A DNA stretch of 64,000 bases from Acidobacteria bacterium Ga0077534 (GTDB lineage Bacteria; Acidobacteriota; Blastocatellia; Pyrinomonadales; Pyrinomonadaceae): positions 1 to 64,000 of the forward strand of contig LNEI01000026.1 in assembly GCA_001464455.1 (NCBI GenBank). Direction: 5' to 3'. The notes below the pieces were generated by a model. The model was not told the origin of the DNA. It ran no database searches and saw only the letters and a program-made list of their open reading frames with translations. This document shows positions 49,779 through 57,675 of the stretch, piece by piece (position 1 is the stretch's first letter; each line of letters starts with the position of its first letter). A program made the translations under genes and the position numbers.

Positions 49779-50339
49779 ATGTCCGATCAGCACGATGTAA
49801 CGCAGATGCTAGATGCGATCGCCGCCGGTGACCAGAAGGCTCCGGAGCGGTTGCTTGAGCTCGTTTACGGCGAGCTGCGGAGACTTGCTCACGGTTATAT
49901 GAAAAATGAGCGTAGCGATCATACTCTGCAGGCAACGGCTCTTGTTCATGAGGCGTATATTCAACTGGTCGATTGGAAGAATGTCTCTTGGCAGAACCGC
50001 GCCCATTTCTTTGCCGCAGCGGCCCAGATGATGCGCAGGATCCTCGTCGATCACGCTCGCGAAAGGAAAGCTCAGAAGCGGGGCGGTGGTCTTCGCACGA
50101 TCGCTCTCGATGAGGCGGTAAGCTTTCCCCATAGTAATGACCTTGATATTGTTTCGGTCGATGATGCCTTGCTCGAGCTTTCGTCGTTCGACCCTCAGCA
50201 GGCACGTATTGTCGAACTACGATTCTTTGGCGGCTTGACCATCGAAGAAACGGCGCACGCTCTCACCATTTCGGAATCAACCGTGAAACGGGACTGGCAG
50301 ATCGCCAAGGCGTGGCTCTTCAATCGCCTCAGCAAATAA
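49779..50339 (+). CDS. ECF-type RNA polymerase sigma factor (acidobacterial/planctomycete subgroup)
   Basis: 186 residues from ATG 49779; the ORF track begins 6 codons earlier. Region 2 has LVYGELRRLAHGYMKNERSDHTLQATALVHEAYIQLV, a feature of the subgroup known as TIGR02999-type ECF-like sigma. AHFFAAAAQMMRRILVDHARERKAQKRGG is the adjoining segment, and region 4 is LSSFDPQQARIVELRFFGGLTIEETAHALTISESTVKRDWQIAKAWL. No anti-sigma factor is adjacent. It is followed by a Ser/Thr kinase one base later, so control through phosphorylation is likely. Confidence 0.93.
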   Translation: MSDQHDVTQMLDAIAAGDQKAPERLLELVYGELRRLAHGYMKNERSDHTLQATALVHEAYIQLVDWKNVSWQNRAHFFAAAAQMMRRILVDHARERKAQKRGGGLRTIALDEAVSFPHSNDLDIVSVDDALLELSSFDPQQARIVELRFFGGLTIEETAHALTISESTVKRDWQIAKAWLFNRLSK

Positions 50340-50340
50340 C

Positions 50341-52779
50341 ATGGACGCGGCAACATGGGCTAGAGTGAAAGAAATATTCTCGGCAGTGGTGGAACTCGAC
50401 CGGGATCAACAGGTGCGAGTGCTTGATGATTGTTGTGCTGGGGACGAAGCAGTTCGAGCCGAGGTTGAGGCTTTGATCGCGGCAAACCTAAAAGTCGAGA
50501 ATTTTATCGAGGAGCCTGCCTTCGCCGCACCCGGGGCCTTTGACGCAGACGAAGATCTGACCATAGACCGCGTCGTAGGCCACTATCGAATTGTCCGCGA
50601 GATTGGTCGTGGCGGCATGGGAGTGGTCTTTCTCGCTGAGCGCGATGACGGAGAATTTCGCCAGCGTGTCGCTCTCAAAGTGGTTAGCAGTGCCTATCTA
50701 GGCCGCGAGAGCCTCCGGCGTTTCCGACAGGAACGGCAGATACTTGCCGGACTTAATCATCCGAACATCGCCCGACTGCTCGACGGAGGCGTGACGGAGG
50801 ACGGGCTTCCCTATCTAGTAATGGAGTTCGTCGAAGGCAAGCGACTACTCGAGCACTCTGAAGCTCAGCAGCTTTCGGTCGACGAACGCCTGCGGTTGTT
50901 CGCACAGATCTGTGACGCCGTTTCGTACGCCCATCGAAACCTCATCGTCCATCGCGACCTCAAACCATCGAATATTATCGTAACGACGGAAGGCGACCCG
51001 AAACTTCTCGATTTTGGACTTGCAAAGATGCTTGATATCGAGCCCGATGCCGAGCAAACGCAGACTCAATTTCGGGCTTTGACGCCTGCGTATGCATCCC
51101 CGGAACATCTCCGCGGCGAGCCGATCACGACCGCCTCGGATATCTATTCACTTGGCATCGTCCTCTACGAGCTACTGACCGGTGCTCGGCCGTATGACCT
51201 TGGATCAATGCCGCTCGACCGGCTGACTGATGCTATATCCGTCTCCGATCCGATCAAACCAAGCTCACGGATCGCCGGCCTCTCTACGCGATCATTCGGC
51301 AAAGAAAAGCAGCATCACAGCGGCGATATAGACAACATCGTACTCTCCGCCATGCGCTACGAGCCGGAGCGCAGATACGTGTCAGTCGAGAAATTTGCCG
51401 AGGATATCGAAAGATATCTGAACGGCCTTCCGGTTTCGGCCTCTCCTTCGACGTTGCGATATCGAGGAACGAAGTTTGTGCGCCGCAACCGTTTCGCCGT
51501 GGTTTCGGCGTCGATCATTGTGATCGTCCTGTCAGCCGGAATCGTTGCAACGCTTTGGCAGGCAAGAGAAGCTCGCCGCGAGCAGGCTAAGGCAATGAGG
51601 GTCACCGGGTTTCTTCAAAACATCCTGGGCTCGGTCGCGCCCGAAGCACGGGGAACGAGCGTCACGATGCGCGAAGCACTAGACGAAGCATCTGCACGGG
51701 CGAGGATCGAGTTTGTGGATTCGCCGGAGATCCTCGCCGACGTTTTGATGACGACCGGAAAAACTTACACCAGCCTGACCGTAAACGACCGGGCGGAGAC
51801 GGACCTCCGCGAGGCTCTCGAGCTCAGCCGTCGTGTAAACGGTGAACGTCATGCGACAACGCTCGCAAGTATTTCTATGCTCGGCATCGCGCTGGCATTC
51901 CAAAACAAGCCGATCGAGGGTGAAAGGCTAGCTCGGGAAGCTGTCGAGTTGAACCGGCTACATTCACGCACTTCAGGCGAGAACCTTGGCATAGCGTTGT
52001 ACGCGCACGCTGTTAATCTGCTTCAGCTCGGCAAGGCTAGCGAATCTTTGCCGATCGCGATGGAAGCATCAGAGGTGATACGCCAAACACTTGGCGAGTC
52101 GCATGGGTATTACCTCGCTACGCTTAACGCTCTGGCACTAGCGAAGCAATCGACGGGTGACCGCCCCGAGGCAGAACGTATCTTTCGCGAGGTGCTCGAT
52201 CGCGGCAGCGGAATGGAGAACCGCTTTCGTATATACGTCGCACAGGCTTCGTCGTTTCTTGCATGGCAGCTTATCGATGACAAGCGGCTCGACGAAGCAG
52301 AAAGCCTCTCGAGAGATGCCAAAAAGCTATACGCCGAAGTGCTTGGAAATTCGAACCCAAGCATCGCGGTATCTTATCTCCAACTTGGAACCGTATTGTA
52401 CGAGCGAGGCGATCTCGCAAAAGCTGAACCGGAACTTCGCCAAGCCCTTTTGCTGTTGGAGACAAGCGAATTAGCAGCTTCGCATTACAGTACAGCGGCG
52501 CAACTTCGTCTTGGCTCAACGCTCGTGAAGCAAGATAAGGCGGCGGAAGGTGAGCCATATCTGAGAAGGGCGATCGCAGGCTCTTCATTACTAGGGTCGG
52601 ATACACGTCGCTATTATGAGATCAGATTTCCACTTATCGAGTGCATGCTAAGTCAAAAGAGGTATGACGACGCTCGGACACTCATAGACGACCTTGAAGT
52701 CGCTGCTAGCGATCATCTTTTGCCGCCGACCGCAGTTCTTGAAAAACTGACCAGCTATCGCCGAGCCCTTCGGCGATGA
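50341..52779 (+). CDS. Ser/Thr protein kinase with transmembrane helix and TPR domain
   Basis: 812 residues. A short N-terminal helical region (WARVKEIFSAVVELD) precedes a complete PknB-like kinase domain: IGRGGMGVVFLAE, the Lys in VALKVV, HRDLKPSN, DFGLAK. A transmembrane helix at about 381-403 (RFAVVSASIIVIVLSAGIVATLW) is followed by about 400 residues of tetratricopeptide repeats (pairs such as AETDLREALELSRRVNGERHATTLA and GEPYLRRAI), probably outside the cytoplasm as the sensor. One nucleotide separates it from the sigma gene, so the two form a unit. The kinase may phosphorylate the sigma factor or an FHA protein; this is inferred. Confidence 0.93.
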   Translation: MDAATWARVKEIFSAVVELDRDQQVRVLDDCCAGDEAVRAEVEALIAANLKVENFIEEPAFAAPGAFDADEDLTIDRVVGHYRIVREIGRGGMGVVFLAERDDGEFRQRVALKVVSSAYLGRESLRRFRQERQILAGLNHPNIARLLDGGVTEDGLPYLVMEFVEGKRLLEHSEAQQLSVDERLRLFAQICDAVSYAHRNLIVHRDLKPSNIIVTTEGDPKLLDFGLAKMLDIEPDAEQTQTQFRALTPAYASPEHLRGEPITTASDIYSLGIVLYELLTGARPYDLGSMPLDRLTDAISVSDPIKPSSRIAGLSTRSFGKEKQHHSGDIDNIVLSAMRYEPERRYVSVEKFAEDIERYLNGLPVSASPSTLRYRGTKFVRRNRFAVVSASIIVIVLSAGIVATLWQAREARREQAKAMRVTGFLQNILGSVAPEARGTSVTMREALDEASARARIEFVDSPEILADVLMTTGKTYTSLTVNDRAETDLREALELSRRVNGERHATTLASISMLGIALAFQNKPIEGERLAREAVELNRLHSRTSGENLGIALYAHAVNLLQLGKASESLPIAMEASEVIRQTLGESHGYYLATLNALALAKQSTGDRPEAERIFREVLDRGSGMENRFRIYVAQASSFLAWQLIDDKRLDEAESLSRDAKKLYAEVLGNSNPSIAVSYLQLGTVLYERGDLAKAEPELRQALLLLETSELAASHYSTAAQLRLGSTLVKQDKAAEGEPYLRRAIAGSSLLGSDTRRYYEIRFPLIECMLSQKRYDDARTLIDDLEVAASDHLLPPTAVLEKLTSYRRALRR

Positions 52780-52996
52780 CAGGAATGATGTGATCGATCA
52801 TGATTTCGAGCGCTGCCGCAGAAGCGCAGACACCAAGAGTCTGAGATCTAAAGTCAACTAGCCTTGTAAATTCCGTCGCAGTCTGCCTCACATCCCCGAG
52901 CGTATGTCTATCGCGACGCCTCCCTCCTTGAAGTGCATCACTTCTGGTCGAACATTACCCGGCTTGCTCATCCGTGATGCGGGGTTGTCGATAAGC

Positions 52997-55420
52997 CTAT
53001 TCCAAACCGACAAAATCTACATCAGTCTGCGACGCGAAGACCTGTATCGATCTGGGGGCGAAGCGGTATCTTTTTGATAACACACCGAGCACAAAGGTTG
53101 ATCCGTTAGGTATGTTGTCAAAACTGTAGAGTCCAAAAGAGCTGGTCGTTGCGCTCCGAACGCTACCGTCTGCTAGTGTCATCCGCACAGACGCGTTCCT
53201 AAGGCCTTGCCCTGTCGGGGTCACGACCCGGCCCGAGATCTGGAACATGACTGGCGGTGGCGACGGGATCGGGCCCCAGCTGGGCTCTACATCGTTCAGT
53301 GAATTGGTGGTAACGCGGGTTTGGTTCGTACCATTTGCATTCATTGTGTAGACCTCAGAATTACCGTCCCGCGTGGTCCAGAACGCGATCTGATCGCCAT
53401 CAGGTGAAAAGACCGGATCTTGTTCGAGAGTGGAATTGTTGGTTAGCCTCATCTGGTTGCTGCCATCGCTATTCATCACGTAGATCTCGTTGTTTCCGTC
53501 CCTCCCGCTGGTAAACGTTATCTTTGTACCGTCAGGCGAAAATGAAGGAAAACTGTTGAACCCTGGCGGATTGGTCAGCTGAACGATGTTCGTCCCGTCT
53601 GAGTTCATTCGAAAGATCTGATTCGCCCCTCCCGATAGCGTGACCCAGGCTATAAGAGTACCGTCGGGTGAGATCGCAGGTTTACTGTCGCACGCCGCTG
53701 TCTGGGTCAGTCTCACCTGATTTGTCCCGTCTGCGTTGATCTTGTAGATATCGCAGGCCTTTTCGAAGGCGATGACACCGGTTGCAGATATAGTTGGATC
53801 CTGGTCGCCTTGCCCATCGTTAGTAAGCCGTGTCTGACTGCTGCCGTCCGCGTTCATGATATACAACTCGGAACTGCCTCCATCGCGAAAACTATGGAAA
53901 ACGATTCGTGAGCCATCCGGATGGAACGTCGGGTGATCACTGCTCCCCGGATTATTTGTCAGTTGGACCACGTTTGTCCCGTCAGGGTCCATCGTAAAGA
54001 TCTCTGGCCCACCGCCGTCGCGATTACTCTCGAAGGCGATACGACCCGAGGCCGCCGGGGTTGGGGTAGGCGTAGGCGTTGGTGTTGGCGTGGACGGTGT
54101 GCCGAGGGTGAAGGTGTAGGCAGAACCCTGGTCGGAGGTCGTTCCGACATTATGTTCCGGCGATCCTGCAATCACCGAATTTCCGGAAATGGAGATACCT
54201 GTCCCGAAGTCGTCGCTTGCCGCGCCATCGCTGGCGAGTAGCTTTTGTTGCTGTATCCAGGTTGCCCCGTTGAAAACAAAGACATATGCAGAACCTTGAC
54301 CTGAGTTGCTGCCTATGTCGTCCTCGCGTACTCCAATCACTATAGTGTTCCCGTCCACATCGACGCGGTTGCCAAATCGGTCGAACGCTGCGCCGTCAGC
54401 AGCCGTAATATTCTGCTGCAGCGTCCACACTCCACCACTGCGGGCGAAGATGTAAACCGAGCCCCGGTCGGTGATCCCCCCGATGTTCTCGTTCTCAGCC
54501 CCGACGACCAGAGTGTCACCAGATAGACCGAGACTAAGGCCAAACTCGTTATCCGTATCGACGCCCGAAGCCAGCAATTTTTGCTGCTGAGTCCACGTCG
54601 AGACACTAAGAGTGAATACGTAAGCTGCTCCGTCATTGATGCCCGCGAAACCGCCTTCAACCGCACCGATTACCGCAGTACCGCCAGATATGACTACGCT
54701 TGTTCCGAAAAAGTCGGACGGCGTTCCGTCTGAAGCGGACAGTTTTTGCTCTTGCGTCCAGATAGTTTGATTGGTGCGAGCGAAGATATAGGCCGATCCC
54801 AGACGGTTGCCTCCGTTGTTCGACGGCGCTCCGACAATTGCATTGTTCCCGCTTATCGCTACGGTCGAGCCAAATTCATGATTAACTTGGCGGTCTGCTG
54901 CGACAAGTCTCGCCTGCTGCGTCCAAAGTGTTCCGTTGCGAACGAAAACATACGCTGCCCCTCTGCCATCGAAGAATGATGCGGGATCGTCATTCGGAGC
55001 CCCGACGATCACCGTATCCCCATCGAGAGCAACACTCAGTCCGAACTCATCTTGTGTTGCCCCATCTGCAGCAGTTAGTTTCTGCTGCTGCAGCCAGGCC
55101 ACCCCATTGCAAACAAAGACGTAAGCGGCTCCTTGGTTAGCTCTGCCCTCGACATCAGCGCTAGGGGCTCCGACAATTGCCGTATTGCCATCAATCATTA
55201 CGCTTGTGCCAAAGCGGTCGAATGCCGCGCCATCCATTGCGAGCAACTTTATCTCACCGCAAGATGATTCTACGTTTGAACCCAACACGTAATCTTGCGA
55301 GTCGCTTGTATGGCCGCTAACAACCGAGGCTTTGTGCCAAGTTGCAGAATAAGCGGCAATAAGAATTGCAGCGATGCCGAAAAATCGAATTGCTTGTGAA
55401 GTCGTACTGTTTGGTTTCAT
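52997..55420 (-). CDS. Exported FG-GAP and PD40 propeller protein with shared C-terminal domain
   Basis: 807 residues with a signal sequence (FFGIAAILIAAYSATW). Seven FG-GAP repeats (FDRFGTSVMIDGNTAIVGAP and six more, spaced about 55-60 residues) form an integrin-alpha-like seven-bladed propeller to about residue 445. A (TP)n linker leads to PD40 units with SNRDGG, SFRDGG and TTRDGNSE motifs. The last roughly 75 residues are the same domain as in two other proteins here (GRVVTPTGQGLRNASVRM ... VDFVGLE). Transcribed toward the kinase gene, convergent with it. Probably a surface protein that binds ligand or calcium through FG-GAP loops. Confidence 0.85.
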   Translation of the reverse strand: MKPNSTTSQAIRFFGIAAILIAAYSATWHKASVVSGHTSDSQDYVLGSNVESSCGEIKLLAMDGAAFDRFGTSVMIDGNTAIVGAPSADVEGRANQGAAYVFVCNGVAWLQQQKLTAADGATQDEFGLSVALDGDTVIVGAPNDDPASFFDGRGAAYVFVRNGTLWTQQARLVAADRQVNHEFGSTVAISGNNAIVGAPSNNGGNRLGSAYIFARTNQTIWTQEQKLSASDGTPSDFFGTSVVISGGTAVIGAVEGGFAGINDGAAYVFTLSVSTWTQQQKLLASGVDTDNEFGLSLGLSGDTLVVGAENENIGGITDRGSVYIFARSGGVWTLQQNITAADGAAFDRFGNRVDVDGNTIVIGVREDDIGSNSGQGSAYVFVFNGATWIQQQKLLASDGAASDDFGTGISISGNSVIAGSPEHNVGTTSDQGSAYTFTLGTPSTPTPTPTPTPTPAASGRIAFESNRDGGGPEIFTMDPDGTNVVQLTNNPGSSDHPTFHPDGSRIVFHSFRDGGSSELYIMNADGSSQTRLTNDGQGDQDPTISATGVIAFEKACDIYKINADGTNQVRLTQTAACDSKPAISPDGTLIAWVTLSGGANQIFRMNSDGTNIVQLTNPPGFNSFPSFSPDGTKITFTSGRDGNNEIYVMNSDGSNQMRLTNNSTLEQDPVFSPDGDQIAFWTTRDGNSEVYTMNANGTNQTRVTTNSLNDVEPSWGPIPSPPPVMFQISGRVVTPTGQGLRNASVRMTLADGSVRSATTSSFGLYSFDNIPNGSTFVLGVLSKRYRFAPRSIQVFASQTDVDFVGLE

Positions 55421-55439
55421 GATCTTGTTCCTTGAAAAG

Positions 55440-55497
55440 GCCCTGTTATGCCCTTTGCCTAATAGGGCGAGAAAACCCAGCGGAAGCGCTCAATAAA
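55440..55497 (-). promoter_or_regulatory. Conserved two-box element and inverted repeat upstream of the FG-GAP protein
   Basis: GCCTAATAGGGC (55457-55468) and TCAATAAA (55490-55497) match the pair at 49.7 kb at identical spacing. An inverted copy GCCCTGTTATGC (55440-55451) is the exact reverse complement of the 49.7-kb box, making a 12-bp-arm palindrome with two mismatches next to it. Confidence 0.6.
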
Positions 55498-55568
55498 TTT
55501 TTTGTTAGCGATCTTTAGCGAAACTGAGCAGAACCCATAGGGCATTCGACCCTGCTGAAGCTTGCGTT

Positions 55569-55597
55569 TTGTGCAGAGCATTGTAAGCCGCTATAAT
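55569..55597 (+). promoter_or_regulatory. Promoter of the lipoamide dehydrogenase gene
   Basis: TTGTGC (55569-55574), a 17-nt spacer and a perfect TATAAT (55592-55597) precede the TTG start by about 46 nt. Confidence 0.55.
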
Positions 55598-55643
55598 TTG
55601 AGATTCGCTATTTATTTGAAATTTTTGATCAGAGGACACTACA

Positions 55644-57053
55644 TTGGCAGAACAATTTGACGTAACAATCATCGGATCGGGTCCCGGCGGCTATGTGGCT
55701 GCCGTGCGCGCTGGGCAGCTCGGGCTCAAGGTCGCGATAATCGAGAAGGAAAAGGATGCTCGGCTGGGTGGTACATGCGGCCTGCGGGGATGTATTCCGA
55801 CTAAAGCTTTGCTCAATGCGGCTCATTTGTATGAAAAAGCGAGCCATTTTGAGAATTTTGGCCTTAAGGTTACGGGCCTCAGCTACGACTGGGCAGGCGT
55901 ACAGAAGTACAAATCCGACGTGGTCGCTAAAAACTCAGCCGGCGTAACTTATCTGATGAAAAAGAACAAGGCCACAGTTTTCAATGGCTTTGGCAAGATC
56001 GTCGGAAAGGGCAAGGTCGAGGTCGCTCTGGCTGACGGTAAGACGCAGACGATCGAAACCAAGAACATTATCATCGCCACCGGCTCGGTCGTGCGCCCAA
56101 TCCCAGGATTCGAGACCGACGGCAAGCAGGTCGTTAATTCAGATCACATTCTGGAGCTGACCAAAGTTCCGAAGTCGATGATCGTCATGGGCTCGGGGGC
56201 TGTCGGCGTCGAGTTTGCTAGTGTCTATCACCGCTTTGGCTGCGACACGACGGTCGTGGAGTTGATGGACCGCATCGTTCCGATCGAGGACGCTGACGTT
56301 TCTAAGGAACTCGCGAGAAGCTTCAAAAAATCCGGAATCAAGTGCGAGACAGGCATCAAGCTCGACAAGCTAACCAAAGACAAGAAAGGCGTTAAGGTCT
56401 CGGGCAAGAATGCGAAAGGTGATGACGTTACCTTCGAAGCCGAAATGCTCCTCGTCGCTGTCGGCCGCATGCCATCGATCGAGGGCATCGGCCTCGAAAA
56501 TACGAAAGTCGTCGTAAACCCACGCGGAACGATCAAAGTCAACGAATACTGCGAGACCGACGAACCGAACGTCTTTGCTATCGGTGACGTCATCGACACC
56601 GCGTGGCTCGCACACCTAGCTTCGAAAGAGGGAATTCTCGTCGTCGAAAAGATCGCCGGCAAAAAGGTCGAGCCGATCAAGCAAAACCTCGTCCCGAACT
56701 GCACCTACTGCGACCCAGAGGTCGCCAGCGTCGGCCTGACCGAGGCAAAGGCGAAAGAGGCAGGTTATGACGTAAAGGTCGGCAAATTCCCCTTCTCGGC
56801 CTCAGGAAAGGCTCGCATCCTCGGTGAGACGGACGGCTTCGTCAAGATCGTCTCCGAGAAAAAATACGACGAAGTCCTCGGCGTCCACATCATCGGCCCC
56901 CACGCGACCGAGCTCCTAGCCGAAGCCTGCGTCGGCATGGCCCTGGAAACCACCGCCGACGAACTAGGCCGCATCATCCACGCCCACCCAACCGTCTCCG
57001 AAGCCGTAATGGAAGCCGCGGAAGGTGTACATGATCTGACGATCCATATGTAG
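55644..57053 (+). CDS. lpdA: Dihydrolipoamide dehydrogenase
   Basis: 469 residues, full length. The start codon is TTG at 55644, with AGAGGA 8 nt upstream; no ATG fits. FAD motif IIGSGPGGYVAAVRAGQLG, redox disulfide in GGTCGLRGCIPTKAL (Cx4C), NAD motif GSGAVGVEFASVYHRFG, and the closing HAHPTVSEAVMEA with the catalytic His. It reoxidises lipoyl groups of 2-oxoacid dehydrogenase complexes and the glycine cleavage system. The active-site sequence (CGLRGC instead of CLNVGC) is a variant. Confidence 0.95.
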   Translation: MAEQFDVTIIGSGPGGYVAAVRAGQLGLKVAIIEKEKDARLGGTCGLRGCIPTKALLNAAHLYEKASHFENFGLKVTGLSYDWAGVQKYKSDVVAKNSAGVTYLMKKNKATVFNGFGKIVGKGKVEVALADGKTQTIETKNIIIATGSVVRPIPGFETDGKQVVNSDHILELTKVPKSMIVMGSGAVGVEFASVYHRFGCDTTVVELMDRIVPIEDADVSKELARSFKKSGIKCETGIKLDKLTKDKKGVKVSGKNAKGDDVTFEAEMLLVAVGRMPSIEGIGLENTKVVVNPRGTIKVNEYCETDEPNVFAIGDVIDTAWLAHLASKEGILVVEKIAGKKVEPIKQNLVPNCTYCDPEVASVGLTEAKAKEAGYDVKVGKFPFSASGKARILGETDGFVKIVSEKKYDEVLGVHIIGPHATELLAEACVGMALETTADELGRIIHAHPTVSEAVMEAAEGVHDLTIHM

Positions 57054-57059
57054 GTTAGT

Positions 57060-57380
57060 ATGAGTAGAGCGGAGCCCGGATCGATGCAGGAAACAGGAGC
57101 GGATGCTCTCGATATTGTCGAGGGCATGACTCACAAGAATGTCGGTTTGCGTCTCCGCTTGAAACAACCTCAAAACAAATATGAGAATGGGTCGCTTAAA
57201 GGGCGTTTCGAAATATTAGCCGAAGGTACGGGAACCTATGCGGAACATATTCGTCCGCTTGTTGGCCAAACTATGAACTCGCAGGATCTTTTCGAATCCG
57301 TCTCAACGTCCCTTGGAAAAACGAGTGTCACTAAACTTACAATTGTTGACCGTAACAGCCTGCGTGTTGTTCGTCCTTAA
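57060..57380 (+). CDS. Small protein of unknown function
   Basis: 106 residues, beginning 6 nt after the lpdA stop. No family recognised. Predicted as soluble, mixed alpha/beta (GLRLRLKQP, LKGRFEILAEGTGTYAEHIRPLV, SVTKLTIVDRNSLRVV). The plausible hydrophobic patterning supports a real gene. Alternative: unused ORF. Possibly co-transcribed with lpdA. Confidence 0.5.
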   Translation: MSRAEPGSMQETGADALDIVEGMTHKNVGLRLRLKQPQNKYENGSLKGRFEILAEGTGTYAEHIRPLVGQTMNSQDLFESVSTSLGKTSVTKLTIVDRNSLRVVRP

Positions 57381-57397
57381 TTGGCCGGCTCTTTAGG

Positions 57398-57580
57398 TTA
57401 AGGAATCGACATCCTCGCCTCCGTCCATTTCCCTCTCGTAAAATCAGGAAACTTGATCGGCATTGAACCTTTGGCGACGGAGATTTCGCTCAGGGGGCCG
57501 GGGGCGGACCAGGCGGCGGCGTCGTAGACGTCGATGTCGGGGACGGGGCCTTCACGGAAGCAATACGCCCTGTAATTGAT
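57398..57580 (-). pseudogene. Relic of a GH109/Gfo-Idh-MocA-type gene, C-terminal fragment
   Basis: Read on the minus strand, 57580 to 57398 gives a clean frame of about 60 residues ending at TAA. It includes DVYDAAAWSAPGPLSE, VAKGSMPIKFPDFTRGKW and a closing short tail. This is the conserved C-terminal end of Gfo/Idh/MocA-like glycosidases of the GH109 group. Upstream a stop codon interrupts the frame and no N-terminal part follows. It is too short for the ORF track. It must be a decayed or truncated copy of a gene otherwise absent from the window. Confidence 0.7.
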
Positions 57581-57675
57581 TTAATGGCCAGACTCCCGCA
57601 TAATTATGAGTTTTGATATTTACCGCTTTTTAAGATAGCTGAGATGCGAGCAATTGACCCTCGCTTTTAACAAAA

